DNA of 7,759 nt from Alistipes sp. CAG:514 (GCA_000431015.1 HF986059.1:1-7759); one strand, 5' to 3'. Shown: positions 1 through 6,947, numbered from the stretch's first letter. Numbers and translations: made by a program. The notes: a model not told the origin generated them from the letters alone.

Positions 1-149
1 TTTCAACTTCTCAAACACAGGGTTTTGCACATGAGCCGATCAAGAATGGAGGATTCAAGGTTTCACAGACGATGACCGTGAATGTGAAAATGTTACGTAG
101 ACATCTGGAGCAGGCCGGCATTATCAGAGGGTTGTCTTCGGGTTTTTAA
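1..149 (+). CDS. 3' end of a gene upstream in the envelope operon (partial)
   Basis: An open frame runs from the window edge (first whole codon at 3) to a TAA at 147-149, giving 48 residues that end in GIIRGLSSGF. The next gene starts 21 nt later in the same frame, so this is probably the preceding gene of the same operon. The end of the peptide (TMTVNVKMLRRHLEQAGII) aligns without gaps to the C-terminus of the 157-residue lipoprotein two genes downstream: both have L-x-x-[YH]-L-x-[EQ]-x-x-I-[LI]-[KR] after a beta-strand-like T/V-rich segment. This suggests a related fold, perhaps of the LPP20 or FlgT N-terminal kind, but the fragment is too short to name. Coding is inferred from the open frame, the codon choice and the context. 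Confidence 0.6.
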   Translation, partial: STSQTQGFAHEPIKNGGFKVSQTMTVNVKMLRRHLEQAGIIRGLSSGF

Positions 150-170
150 CTAAGTGAAAATCAGGTGACC

Positions 171-926
171 ATGAAGAGATTATTGATTCTGTTCGCTTTG
201 TTCTGTTCCGTGCTGTGCCATGCCCAGCAGCAGAATGTGAAAATCTATCTCAACAACGGCCGCATCGTGTCAGGCGGACTGCAGGAGGAAACCTCCACGA
301 CGGTTACAATCGTGAAGCCCGACGGGGAGCCGCAGACCATCAATAAGGTTGAGATCAGAAAGATTGCCGATGCCGGAGAGCCTGACATCGTTTCCATGAA
401 CAAGAGGTACGTTGACTACACCGCCAAGGAATCCGGCTTCTGGGGAGCCGTTGAGCTTGGAGGAGGCCTCAACCTACACATCGACGGTAAATACGACTCT
501 TCTGTCATGACAGACCTCTGTCTTACAGGAGGTTATCGCTTCAACAAGTTCATCCAGGCTGGTGTGGGCGCCGGAGTCCGTTACTATATCTCCGGCAACG
601 ACAGGGTTTATGTCCGTGACAGGAAGCCGGATCCTGACGTGAAGGTGTCCTTTCCGGTCTATGCCAACTTCCGCGGAATCTTCGTCGATGACCATGCCCG
701 CTCGACGGTGCCGTATTGGTCTGCCAATGTGGGCTACACCATCAATGACGGTTTCAGCTTCGCCCCGACTGTCGGGTTCAGGTTCGGCTCCTTGGAAAGG
801 AACCACTTCCTGCTCGGTGTCGGCTATTCACTTCAGTGCGTCAGTGTTCTTGACGAGGAGGCCGGATCAGGCTACAAGAACCTTGTCTTGAACGCTGTGA
901 CATTAAAGTTAGGTTATCAATTTTAG
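171..926 (+). CDS. Small outer-membrane beta-barrel protein with N-terminal strand-rich domain
   Basis: This is a 251-residue protein. The start is put at ATG 171, which gives a standard signal peptide (MKRLLILF, then cleavage after CHA at residue 18, mature N-terminus QQQ). The in-frame GTG at 165 would only add two residues. Residues 22-65 form a short strand-rich domain (VKIYLNNGRIVSGG, then VTIVKPDGEPQTINKVEIRKI) of the kind often found before barrels in Bacteroidetes. From about residue 88 the chain alternates hydrophobic and polar residues with many Gly and aromatic residues, such as WGAVELGGGLNLHI and GAGVRYYI. It ends in LKLGYQF, and a C-terminal Phe is the classic outer-membrane insertion signal. 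It therefore probably sits in the outer membrane as an 8- to 10-strand barrel. No substrate or partner can be read from the sequence. The lipoprotein gene begins 6 nt downstream. Confidence 0.8.
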   Translation: MKRLLILFALFCSVLCHAQQQNVKIYLNNGRIVSGGLQEETSTTVTIVKPDGEPQTINKVEIRKIADAGEPDIVSMNKRYVDYTAKESGFWGAVELGGGLNLHIDGKYDSSVMTDLCLTGGYRFNKFIQAGVGAGVRYYISGNDRVYVRDRKPDPDVKVSFPVYANFRGIFVDDHARSTVPYWSANVGYTINDGFSFAPTVGFRFGSLERNHFLLGVGYSLQCVSVLDEEAGSGYKNLVLNAVTLKLGYQF

Positions 927-932
927 ACATCT

Positions 933-1406
933 ATGAGAAAATATTTGATTATCACACTCTTGGTAGTAATCTTTGGAGGGTGTGCCACTCGTTATCAAGG
1001 CTCGACTGTAGGGGAGTCCACATTGCAGTACGTCCGTACCCAGGGGGATGGCTCCATAACGGTCAGGGTCTCGACCACCGGCAGAAACTATAATGACGCC
1101 CTGTCACTTGCCGGCAAGTATGCCCTTAGGCAGGCTTTGTTCAACGGTTTGCCTGTTCCGGAGGGAGGTTTCCTGGCCAAACCATTGGTGACAGAAGTGA
1201 ACGCGCAGGAGAAGTACCAGTACTTTTTCAACGCTTTCTTCTCTGATAATGGTGACTATAAGCGTTTTGTCAGCTCGGAGGACAAACGGTCCAGATCAGA
1301 CATGCTGGCAAAGGGCAGGACCGCTGTCAGGACAGTCACCACCGTCAGGATCCTAAGATCCGAATTGCAGAATTATCTTATTGAGAATAACATATTAAAG
1401 CCATAG
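933..1406 (+). CDS. Short conserved lipoprotein, LPP20/FlgT-N-like (tentative)
   Basis: This is a 157-residue protein with a signal peptide of about 16 residues and lipobox FGGC, so Cys17 is the predicted lipidated residue. The residues after it (ATRYQGST) have no acidic export signal, so it may face the periplasm. Residues 38-75 (ITVRVSTTGRNYNDALSLAGK, then YALRQALFNG) look like a strand followed by an Ala-rich helix. That arrangement is seen in LPP20-type lipoproteins and the FlgT N-terminal domain, but the resemblance is by pattern only. A middle block with YQYFFNAFFSDNGDYKRFVSS follows, then a C-terminal strand and helix (TVTTVRILRSELQNYLIENN). That last part resembles the end of the partial gene at 1-149. 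The gene lies 6 nt after the barrel gene and 2 nt before the next gene, so the four are probably co-translated. No enzymatic motif is visible, and a structural or assembly role is inferred. Confidence 0.8.
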   Translation: MRKYLIITLLVVIFGGCATRYQGSTVGESTLQYVRTQGDGSITVRVSTTGRNYNDALSLAGKYALRQALFNGLPVPEGGFLAKPLVTEVNAQEKYQYFFNAFFSDNGDYKRFVSSEDKRSRSDMLAKGRTAVRTVTTVRILRSELQNYLIENNILKP

Positions 1407-1408
1407 TC

Positions 1409-2353
1409 ATGAAAAGGTTGTTTTTGATTCTTGTTTTGATTACCCTCCCTGTTTTTGTTTTCGGCCAGGCCAAGAAACCGTCCCTTATGGTTGTCCCGAG
1501 TGACCTTTGGTGCAATCAGAACGGCTACATGACGGAGGAGAATAGCATGGGGGAGATGGTCCCTGTGCCGGACTACCGTAGGGCTCTTATCAACAACACT
1601 GATCTGCTGCCTGTGATTTCCAGGATCAACGGCCTCATGGCTGACAGAGGTTTTCCTCTGAAGAATCTTGAGTCCGAGATCAAGGCGATCAACTCGAATT
1701 CCGCCGAGACAGCCGCCATAACGAGCAAGGACGGCGCTACCGTAAAGACCAGCGCCCTTGAACAGTTGCGCCAGAGGGCAAAGGCCGACATCATCGTCCA
1801 GCTGACATGGACGGTCAATCAGACCGGGCCAAAGCGTTCCGTGACCTACACTCTTCAGGGCCTTGACTCCTACACCAACAAGGAGATCGCCACTTCCACT
1901 GGTACAGGCGAGCCGTCATTCACGGCGGAGCTTCCTGTCTTGCTGGCCGAGGCGGTCAGCAGCCACATGGACGAGTTCTGTGACAGGCTCCAGAACCATT
2001 TTGATGACCTGCTTCAGAACGGCAGGGAGATCTCCCTGAACATCAGGGTGTTCGAGAATTCCGGCGACGTTGACCTTGAGACGGAGTACGATGGAAAGGA
2101 ACTGCGTGAGATCATTGAGGATTGGGTGTATGAGAACACTGTCGAGCATCGCTTCAACCTTGCCGACGACAGTGAGGTGTACATGAATTTTGATGAGGTC
2201 AGAATCCCTTTGTATGATGACAGGGGAAGGGCGATGGCGGCAAGCAACTTCGCGCGGGAACTTGAGAAGTATCTGAAGGGCGCGCCGTTCAACATCCCGA
2301 TCAAAAGAGATAACGCCGGATTGGGTCTGGCGACCTTGTATTTGTTTAAATAA
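1409..2353 (+). CDS. DUF6175-family exported protein
   Basis: This is a 314-residue protein with a signal peptide cut after VFG at residue 19 (mature N-terminus QAKK). Recognised from memory as the family annotated DUF6175, found in Bacteroidales. Characteristic blocks are KKPSLMVVPSDLWCNQNGYM (22-41), RGFPLKNLES (80-89), the Ala/Thr-rich INSNSAETAAITSKDGA, and ADIIVQLTWTV (126-136). After these come LQGLDSYTNKEIATSTGTGEP and a C-terminal half with VRIPLYDDRGRAMA and a final GLGLATLYLF strand. The first half, with a 'constant-value' strand, a helix that seems to choose an alpha/beta fold, and a strand ADIIVQL, recalls the anticodon-binding-like fold of LpoB, CsgG and TolB N-terminal domains. 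This comparison is inference. The function of the family is unknown. It starts 2 nt after the lipoprotein stop and has no Shine-Dalgarno sequence, which fits translational coupling. Confidence 0.85.
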   Translation: MKRLFLILVLITLPVFVFGQAKKPSLMVVPSDLWCNQNGYMTEENSMGEMVPVPDYRRALINNTDLLPVISRINGLMADRGFPLKNLESEIKAINSNSAETAAITSKDGATVKTSALEQLRQRAKADIIVQLTWTVNQTGPKRSVTYTLQGLDSYTNKEIATSTGTGEPSFTAELPVLLAEAVSSHMDEFCDRLQNHFDDLLQNGREISLNIRVFENSGDVDLETEYDGKELREIIEDWVYENTVEHRFNLADDSEVYMNFDEVRIPLYDDRGRAMAASNFARELEKYLKGAPFNIPIKRDNAGLGLATLYLFK

Positions 2354-2362
2354 GCTTAATAT

Positions 2363-3310
2363 ATGAAAAGATATCTTTTATCAATCATCCTATGTGTTCT
2401 GGCGGCCTTCGCTTTGTCCGCCCAGGAACAGGATTCCCCGAAGGTGCCGATGACAGTCTCGATCTCCGAGGCGTCTTCCAACGTGCCCGCGTCTTCCTGG
2501 GATTTCCTCACGACTCGTCTTAACGCTGCCATCACCAAGAATGGAATGGGGGCTACTGACAATTTCACACAGTTCTTCCTGTCATGTACATATTCAGTAG
2601 TTGATAAGCACATCGTGCCAGGCTCTCCGACCAAGTATTTCCAGACGGTGGAGATGAATTATTTTGTGGTTGACGCATTCGCGCAGAAGATTTTCTCAAG
2701 CGTGGCGATCGAGACACAGGGCGTTGGCAACAGCGAGGAGCAGGCGGTCACTGCCAGCATCCGGAAGATCTCCCCTTCAAACGCGGCGCTCTCCTCATTC
2801 ATCAAGGAGTCCAACCGGAAGATCATCAAGTACTACAACGAGCAGTACAGGAATATAATCGCGATGGCCCAGGCCTTGGCGAAGGTGTACAAGTACGAGG
2901 AGGCTCTGTTCCGCCTGTCCACCGTTCCGGAAGCCTGCTCCGGCTTCCAGGAGGTGATGGAGGTGGCTGTGGGAATATACCAGAAGTACCTTGACGACAA
3001 GGCCAACAAGGCTCTTGCCAGGGCTATGGCCATCTGGAATGCGGGACAGGATTCCTATGCGGCCGCCGAGGCCGGAGAGTATCTCGCCGAGATCCTTCCT
3101 GACGCTACGTGCTACCCACAGGCGGTGGCTCTGAGCAATGAGATAAAGGCCAGGGTCAAGAGTGACATCGATTACTACAGGAAGCGCGAGGAAGTCCGCG
3201 AGGACCGCGCCTATAAGCTGGACACGGAGAAAGTGAAGGCTTGGAAAGCTGTCGGTGTGGCCTATGGTAACAACCAGAAGTCGGTTTACTATCACAGAAC
3301 GTTGTACTGA
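2363..3310 (+). CDS. Conserved periplasmic protein, mixed N-terminal domain and helical C-terminal half
   Basis: This is a 315-residue protein with a signal peptide cut after LSA at residue 20 (mature N-terminus QEQ). Residues about 28-130 alternate strands and helices (VPMTVSISEASS, SSWDFLTTRLNAAITKNGMG, FFLSCTYSVVDKHIV, MNYFVVDAFAQKIFSSVAIE). This pattern is again compatible with a CsgG/LpoB-like domain in which a helix carries the LxxxL repeat. Residues about 140-275 are helical, with TPR-like spacing of Ala, Tyr and Leu (ALAKVYKYEEALFRLSTVPE, ARAMAIWNAGQDSYAAAEAGEYL). The C-terminus is a charged coiled-coil-like stretch (YYRKREEVREDRAYKLDTEKVKAWK) ending in VAYGNNQKSVYYHRTLY. No catalytic motif is visible. 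It starts 9 nt after the previous gene and ends 5 nt before the next. It appears to be conserved in Bacteroidales, but I cannot attach a function. A scaffold in the periplasm is the best guess. Confidence 0.8.
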   Translation: MKRYLLSIILCVLAAFALSAQEQDSPKVPMTVSISEASSNVPASSWDFLTTRLNAAITKNGMGATDNFTQFFLSCTYSVVDKHIVPGSPTKYFQTVEMNYFVVDAFAQKIFSSVAIETQGVGNSEEQAVTASIRKISPSNAALSSFIKESNRKIIKYYNEQYRNIIAMAQALAKVYKYEEALFRLSTVPEACSGFQEVMEVAVGIYQKYLDDKANKALARAMAIWNAGQDSYAAAEAGEYLAEILPDATCYPQAVALSNEIKARVKSDIDYYRKREEVREDRAYKLDTEKVKAWKAVGVAYGNNQKSVYYHRTLY

Positions 3311-3315
3311 TCCGT

Positions 3316-4671
3316 ATGTCGCTTAAAAAGACTTGCCTTTTGGCCGCGGCTGCCTTTTTGGCCCTATGCCCTGCTTTCGCCCAGGAAGCGGCCACATCAG
3401 ACGAGGGCGACCACGGTGAGTTGACAAAATACCGTCGCTCGTCACTGTACTCGGTGCTTGTAAAGCATTCGGACTTTCCATATTCGGCTGAGATAGATTC
3501 GGCGTTCATGGTCATGCCTATCCCTGACAAATTCAATGACCACAACATTGACCTGCGGTCGTTCGAGTCTTCCGCCGTCAAGATGAAGAAGAGGAGCAGA
3601 GGCAAGACTGAGCTGAACAAGAAGGACATCGCCAGCTTCATGTCGCAGAATCAGATTGCCAAGGCATTGGTGGCCAGATGGTTTGACAGAAATCCTGAAA
3701 CAGGTGGCTTCGACATGGATCTCATTCAGTCAAGAGGCTTCTATGATGCCTCCCAACTGGACATCTCCACGGCCAGGGAGTCGTCTCGCGGAATGTCGGC
3801 CCTCGGTGACGCCGGCGAGCAACTGATCGGCAACACTTTCTTGATCTTCAATGACATCACATTTGTTGACAAGGGAGAGAGGTCTTCCAATGTCGCAGGC
3901 TTCCTGTCTTTGGCCGGCAGTCTTATGAGCGAGCTGTCGGGAGATTCGTCCTATCAGACGGTGGGAGATCTCGCTGCCGGCGCGGCTAATGAGATCGATG
4001 GGTTCAGGGTGAACATCACGACCTATCTGTACCGGCTTGTCTGGAACGACGAGGTTGCCGCGACCTTCTATCAGGACTACTGGTTCGGTGGCGGGGAGGA
4101 TAATCCTGAGAGAAGGTTCGCCTTTGATGCCAGCGACATATTCACGGTTGACTATGTGGGCGAGACAACGACTTCCGCCGCCAACCTTGCCTCGAAGAAT
4201 TTCTCAAGCAAGTCGAAAGGCGCGCAGATGCTCAAGGTCTGCACCCGTGCCGTGGACAAGGCTATTGTCGAACTGCAGCGGGAATATGACGAGTTCAAGG
4301 TAAACGTCCCGATCTACAGGATCTCGGAGGATGGCAAGACCGTTGATGTCCAGATCGGGCTCAAGGAAGGCATTAATGAGAAGTCCCGCTTTGAGGTCTT
4401 GATGCCTGTCGAGGATGAGGACGGCAACTTGCAGTACGAGAAGATCGGCATGATCCAGCCTGAGAAAGGCAAGATATGGGACAATCGCTTCGGTGCCTTG
4501 GAAGAGGCCCGTGAGGCCGCGTCCGAGGATGGTCCCAAGTCCAAGGATGAGGATGCCGCCGATCTGGAGTCTGCCATGCTTACGGCTTCCACCTTCAAGG
4601 TCACCAGCGGTGCCGGCAAGATAGTTCCAGGCTGTTTAGTCCGTGAGGTGACAATCAAGAGAGGCTCCTGA
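3316..4671 (+). CDS. Conserved secreted protein of the envelope operon (451 aa), beta-rich C-terminal domain
   Basis: This is a 451-residue protein with a signal peptide cut after AFA at residue 22 (mature N-terminus QEA). Conserved-looking blocks are YSVLVKHSDFPYSAEI (45-60), the 65-80 segment MVMPIPDKFNDHNIDL, NQIAKALVARWFDRNPETG (112-130), GFYDASQLDI (141-150) and GNTFLIFNDITFVDK (172-186). Further along are YLYRLVWNDEVAATFYQDYWF and, near residues 329-390, a beta-rich unit. In that unit, V.IGLKEGI..KSRFEVL..VED..G...Y.KIGMI...KGKIWDNR resembles the 'G-x-x-G-F-x-V' barrel at the end of FlgT-like and curli-related proteins. Residues about 395-419 are an acidic, low-complexity linker. The final segment returns to strands (GAGKIVPGCLVREVTIKRGS). 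The family is recognised from memory as a common Bacteroidales hypothetical, always secreted, with no known activity. As the last gene of the operon it is followed by a gap with a terminator. Confidence 0.85.
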   Translation: MSLKKTCLLAAAAFLALCPAFAQEAATSDEGDHGELTKYRRSSLYSVLVKHSDFPYSAEIDSAFMVMPIPDKFNDHNIDLRSFESSAVKMKKRSRGKTELNKKDIASFMSQNQIAKALVARWFDRNPETGGFDMDLIQSRGFYDASQLDISTARESSRGMSALGDAGEQLIGNTFLIFNDITFVDKGERSSNVAGFLSLAGSLMSELSGDSSYQTVGDLAAGAANEIDGFRVNITTYLYRLVWNDEVAATFYQDYWFGGGEDNPERRFAFDASDIFTVDYVGETTTSAANLASKNFSSKSKGAQMLKVCTRAVDKAIVELQREYDEFKVNVPIYRISEDGKTVDVQIGLKEGINEKSRFEVLMPVEDEDGNLQYEKIGMIQPEKGKIWDNRFGALEEAREAASEDGPKSKDEDAADLESAMLTASTFKVTSGAGKIVPGCLVREVTIKRGS

Positions 4672-4732
4672 CAAGGTTCCTTTGCCCGGTCGCCGAGTCT
4701 GCCGAAGTGTCCTTCGCCTACGGAGGTGACAA

Positions 4733-4765
4733 TTTGTCAGTCCGGAAGACTTGGAACATAATTTG
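4733..4765 (+). promoter_or_regulatory. Distal candidate htpG promoter (P1)
   Basis: TTTG at 4733-4736 and ATAATTTG at 4758-4765 are separated by 21 nt, which fits the Bacteroidetes TTTG/N19-21/TAnnTTTG pattern except that the TA pair of the -7 box reads AT. Initiation would be near 4771, immediately 5' of the hairpin at 4776-4804, so a transcript from here would carry that hairpin in its leader and would have to read through it. This is the weaker of the two htpG promoter candidates. Confidence 0.35.
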
Positions 4766-4775
4766 ACTATCCCTT

Positions 4776-4808
4776 AACCGGCCTCGCCAATGGTGAGGTC
4801 GGTTTTTA
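4776..4808 (+). terminator. Rho-independent terminator of the envelope operon
   Basis: The arms AACCGGCCTCGCC (4776-4788) and GGTGAGGTCGGTT (4792-4804) pair over 13 bp, including two G-U wobbles, around an AAT loop. The T-tract at 4803-4807 follows directly. It lies 105 nt after the last operon stop and 31 nt before the htpG start, so it should separate operon transcription from htpG. The rest of the 4672-4838 gap holds only the two promoter candidates and a weak hairpin. Confidence 0.85.
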
Positions 4809-4814
4809 TATTCG
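4807..4814 (+). promoter_or_regulatory. Proximal htpG promoter, -7 box TATATTCG (P2)
   Basis: TATATTCG fits the Bacteroidetes -7 box TAnnTTTG with one C-for-T change. It overlaps the last T of the terminator tract and lies 24 nt before the ATG. The expected -33 TTTG position falls inside the hairpin stem (about 4782-4787) and has no TTTG. The identical octamer lies at the right distance upstream of the sulfatase gene, which supports its use. Initiation near 4820 would give a leader of about 20 nt. Confidence 0.55.
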
Positions 4815-4823
4815 TAAAATTTT

Positions 4824-4833
4824 AAAAGGAAAG
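4824..4833 (+). promoter_or_regulatory. htpG ribosome binding site
   Basis: AAAAGGAAAG, with its AGGA core at 4827-4830, lies 8 nt before the ATG at 4839. It is the only clear Shine-Dalgarno-like sequence in the window. The operon genes have none at their starts, which fits a strongly expressed chaperone gene. Confidence 0.7.
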
Positions 4834-4838
4834 ATATT

Positions 4839-6845
4839 ATGGCAGCAAAAAGCAACAAAGGACAGATTGGGGTGACGACCGAGAACATATTCCCGGTCAT
4901 CAAGCAGTTTCTCTATTCGGATCACGAGATTTTCCTGAGGGAGCTGGTCGCGAACGCAGTGGACGCTTCGCAGAAGATGAAGGCCATCGCATCGAACGGA
5001 GACTTCAAGGGCGAGCTTGGCGAGCTTAAGGTGCGCGTCGAGCTTGACGAGAAGGCCAAGACGTTGAGGATCATTGATTCCGGTATCGGTATGACTGATG
5101 AGGAAATCGACAGGTACATCAATCAGATCGCGTTCTCTTCCGCCGGTGAGTTCCTCCAGAAGTACAAGGATCAGAACATCATCGGCCATTTCGGCCTGGG
5201 ATTCTACTCGGCTTTCATGGTCGCGAAGAAAGTGACTATCGAGTCTCTTTCCTGGAAAGAGGGATCGAGCGGGGTCATCTGGACCTGCGAAGGCAATCCT
5301 GAGTTCGAGATGGGGCCTTGCGACAAGGCTGAGAGAGGCACCGTCATCACACTTTACCTTGACGACGAGGCCGCCAAGGACTACGGCACGAAGGGTAAGA
5401 TCCAGCAGCTTCTGGACAAGTACTGCAAGTTCATGCCGGTTCCAGTCGTCTTCGGCAAGGAACAGGAATGGAAGGACGGCAAATATGTCGACACCGACAA
5501 GGACAACGTCATCAACAAGATCGAGCCTCTGTGGACCCGCAAGCCTTCCGAGCTGAAGGAGGAGGACTACATGAAGTTCTACCGGGATCTCTACCCGATG
5601 AAGGAGGATCCTCTGTTCTACATCCACCTGAATGTTGACTATCCGTTCAACCTCACCGGCATCCTCTACTTCCCTAAGATCAAGGACAGGATGGCGATCG
5701 AGAAGAACAACATCCAGCTCTACTGCAACCAGATGTTCGTCACCGACCACGTCGAGAACATCGTCCCGGATTTCCTGACCCTCCTTCACGGTGTCATCGA
5801 TTCTCCGGACATCCCTCTCAACGTGTCCAGAAGTTATCTTCAGGCCGACGAGAATGTCAAGAAGATCTCGACCTACATCACCAAGAAGGTGGCCGACAGA
5901 CTGGAGGAGATATTCAAGAACGAGCGCGAGGCGTGGGAGAAGAAGTGGGACAACCTCAAGCTGTTCATTGAATATGGCATGCTCTCCGACGAGAAGTTCT
6001 GCGAGAGGGCGCTGAAGTTTGCCCTCCTGAAGAACACCGACGGCAAGTATTTCTCTCTGGAGGACTACCGCAAGGCCATCGCCGAGAATCAGACCGACAA
6101 GGACAAGAAGGTCGTTTACCTCTATGCAACCGACACTGACGAGCAGTACGCTTTCATCGAGGCGGCGAAGAACAAAGGGTATGATGTGCTTCTGATGGAC
6201 TGCGAGCTTGACTCCCACTATGTCAATCTGTTGGAGCAGAAGATCCCTGACACAAGGTTCGCCCGTGTGGATTCAGACACGATAGACAACCTCATCCCTA
6301 AGAACGAGAAGGTAAAGCCTGAGATGGCCCAGTCCGACAAGGATGATCTCAGCGCGATGTTCAAAGCCGTCCTGCCGAAGGGCAACGACTACTTCGTGGA
6401 GGCCGACAACCTTGGCGAGAACGCCGCTCCGGTGGTCATCACCCGCAACGAGTTCATGAGGCGCTACCGCGAGATGAGCGCGATGGGCGGCGGCATGAAT
6501 TTCTACGGCAGCATCCCTGAGTCGTTCAACATCACCGTCAACCTTGAGAATCCGGTGATGGCCGGTATAGTCACCGATGCCAAGTCAAAGATCACTCCGA
6601 TGCAGGAGCTCCCTGCCGAGCCTGGCAAGGACGCTACCGACGAAGAGAAGAAGCGCGTTAACGATGAGCGCCAGTCCATCAAGAATGCGCACGAGGCCAT
6701 AGTCAATGAATATGCCGCCGGCAACGACATCCTTAAGCAGGTGATCGACCTGGCCCTGCTCTCCAACGGCCTCCTGAAAGGCAAGGCTCTTTCCGACTTC
6801 ATCGCCCGCAGCGAGAAGGTCATCGCCGAAGCCGCCCGCAAATAG
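4839..6845 (+). CDS. htpG: Chaperone HtpG (Hsp90 family)
   Basis: This is a full-length, 668-residue cytosolic ATP-dependent chaperone that remodels late folding intermediates and works as a dimer. The GHKL ATPase domain (about 1-220) has the signature EIFLRELVANAVDA (Glu35, Asn39, Asp42), DSGIGMT (Asp80) and the lid motif GHFGLGFYSAFMV (116-128). The middle domain has LYPMKEDPLFYIHLNVDYPF and ends the core in DIPLNVSRSYLQ, with Arg331 in the place of the family's ATP-sensing Arg. NVKKISTYITKKVADRL follows. The C-terminal dimerisation domain carries a charged segment (GKDATDEEKKRVNDERQ) that, with other insertions, makes it longer than the 624-residue E. coli protein. The motifs match the Bacteroidetes form, so nothing suggests transfer. 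The start is set by a purine-rich ribosome binding site 8 nt upstream. It has its own promoter and terminator and lies between an envelope operon and a sulfatase gene, with no evident functional link to either. Confidence 0.99.
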   Translation: MAAKSNKGQIGVTTENIFPVIKQFLYSDHEIFLRELVANAVDASQKMKAIASNGDFKGELGELKVRVELDEKAKTLRIIDSGIGMTDEEIDRYINQIAFSSAGEFLQKYKDQNIIGHFGLGFYSAFMVAKKVTIESLSWKEGSSGVIWTCEGNPEFEMGPCDKAERGTVITLYLDDEAAKDYGTKGKIQQLLDKYCKFMPVPVVFGKEQEWKDGKYVDTDKDNVINKIEPLWTRKPSELKEEDYMKFYRDLYPMKEDPLFYIHLNVDYPFNLTGILYFPKIKDRMAIEKNNIQLYCNQMFVTDHVENIVPDFLTLLHGVIDSPDIPLNVSRSYLQADENVKKISTYITKKVADRLEEIFKNEREAWEKKWDNLKLFIEYGMLSDEKFCERALKFALLKNTDGKYFSLEDYRKAIAENQTDKDKKVVYLYATDTDEQYAFIEAAKNKGYDVLLMDCELDSHYVNLLEQKIPDTRFARVDSDTIDNLIPKNEKVKPEMAQSDKDDLSAMFKAVLPKGNDYFVEADNLGENAAPVVITRNEFMRRYREMSAMGGGMNFYGSIPESFNITVNLENPVMAGIVTDAKSKITPMQELPAEPGKDATDEEKKRVNDERQSIKNAHEAIVNEYAAGNDILKQVIDLALLSNGLLKGKALSDFIARSEKVIAEAARK

Positions 6846-6886
6846 CCCGGATTATTCCGTCTGAACGCGCTTTCAGAATTGAGTGT

Positions 6887-6922
6887 GAGAAGGCATTTCC
6901 TTTAGAGGAAGTGCCTTCTTTT
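6887..6922 (+). terminator. Rho-independent terminator after htpG
   Basis: The arms AGAAGGCATTTCC (6888-6900) and GGAAGTGCCTTCT (6907-6919) pair over 13 bp with one G-U wobble around the loop TTTAGA. A short T-tract (6919-6922) follows. It lies 43 nt after the htpG stop and before the sulfatase promoter, so htpG is monocistronic. The T-tract is only four residues long, so some read-through is possible. Confidence 0.85.
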
Positions 6923-6947
6923 CGTATATGATAATCTGCGGATCTGA

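Noticed and set aside
165..171. GTG at 165 as the start of the barrel protein
   Set aside because: It would add only two residues (MT) ahead of a typical signal peptide. ATG at 171 is preferred.
474..806. Minus-strand open frame of 110 codons in the barrel gene
   Set aside because: It overlaps a well supported gene on the other strand and gives no recognisable protein or ribosome binding site.
2795..3295. Minus-strand open frame of 166 codons opposite the 315-residue protein gene
   Set aside because: It is antisense to a gene with a signal peptide and good operon spacing. The translation has no motif.
3156..3641. Minus-strand open frame of 161 codons across the junction of two operon genes
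   Set aside because: It spans the stop and start of two genes that are both well supported, and the predicted peptide has no recognisable features.
4708..4731. Weak hairpin TGTCC.../...GGTGACA in the gap before htpG
   Set aside because: The stem is about eight pairs with a bulge and has no T-tract after it. The hairpin at 4776-4804 is far stronger.
4806..6218. Long minus-strand open frame (470 codons) opposite htpG
   Set aside because: It lies almost wholly antisense to htpG, whose identity is certain. The translation is a Leu/Val/Asp-rich shadow without any recognisable motif, which arises from the codon bias of htpG.
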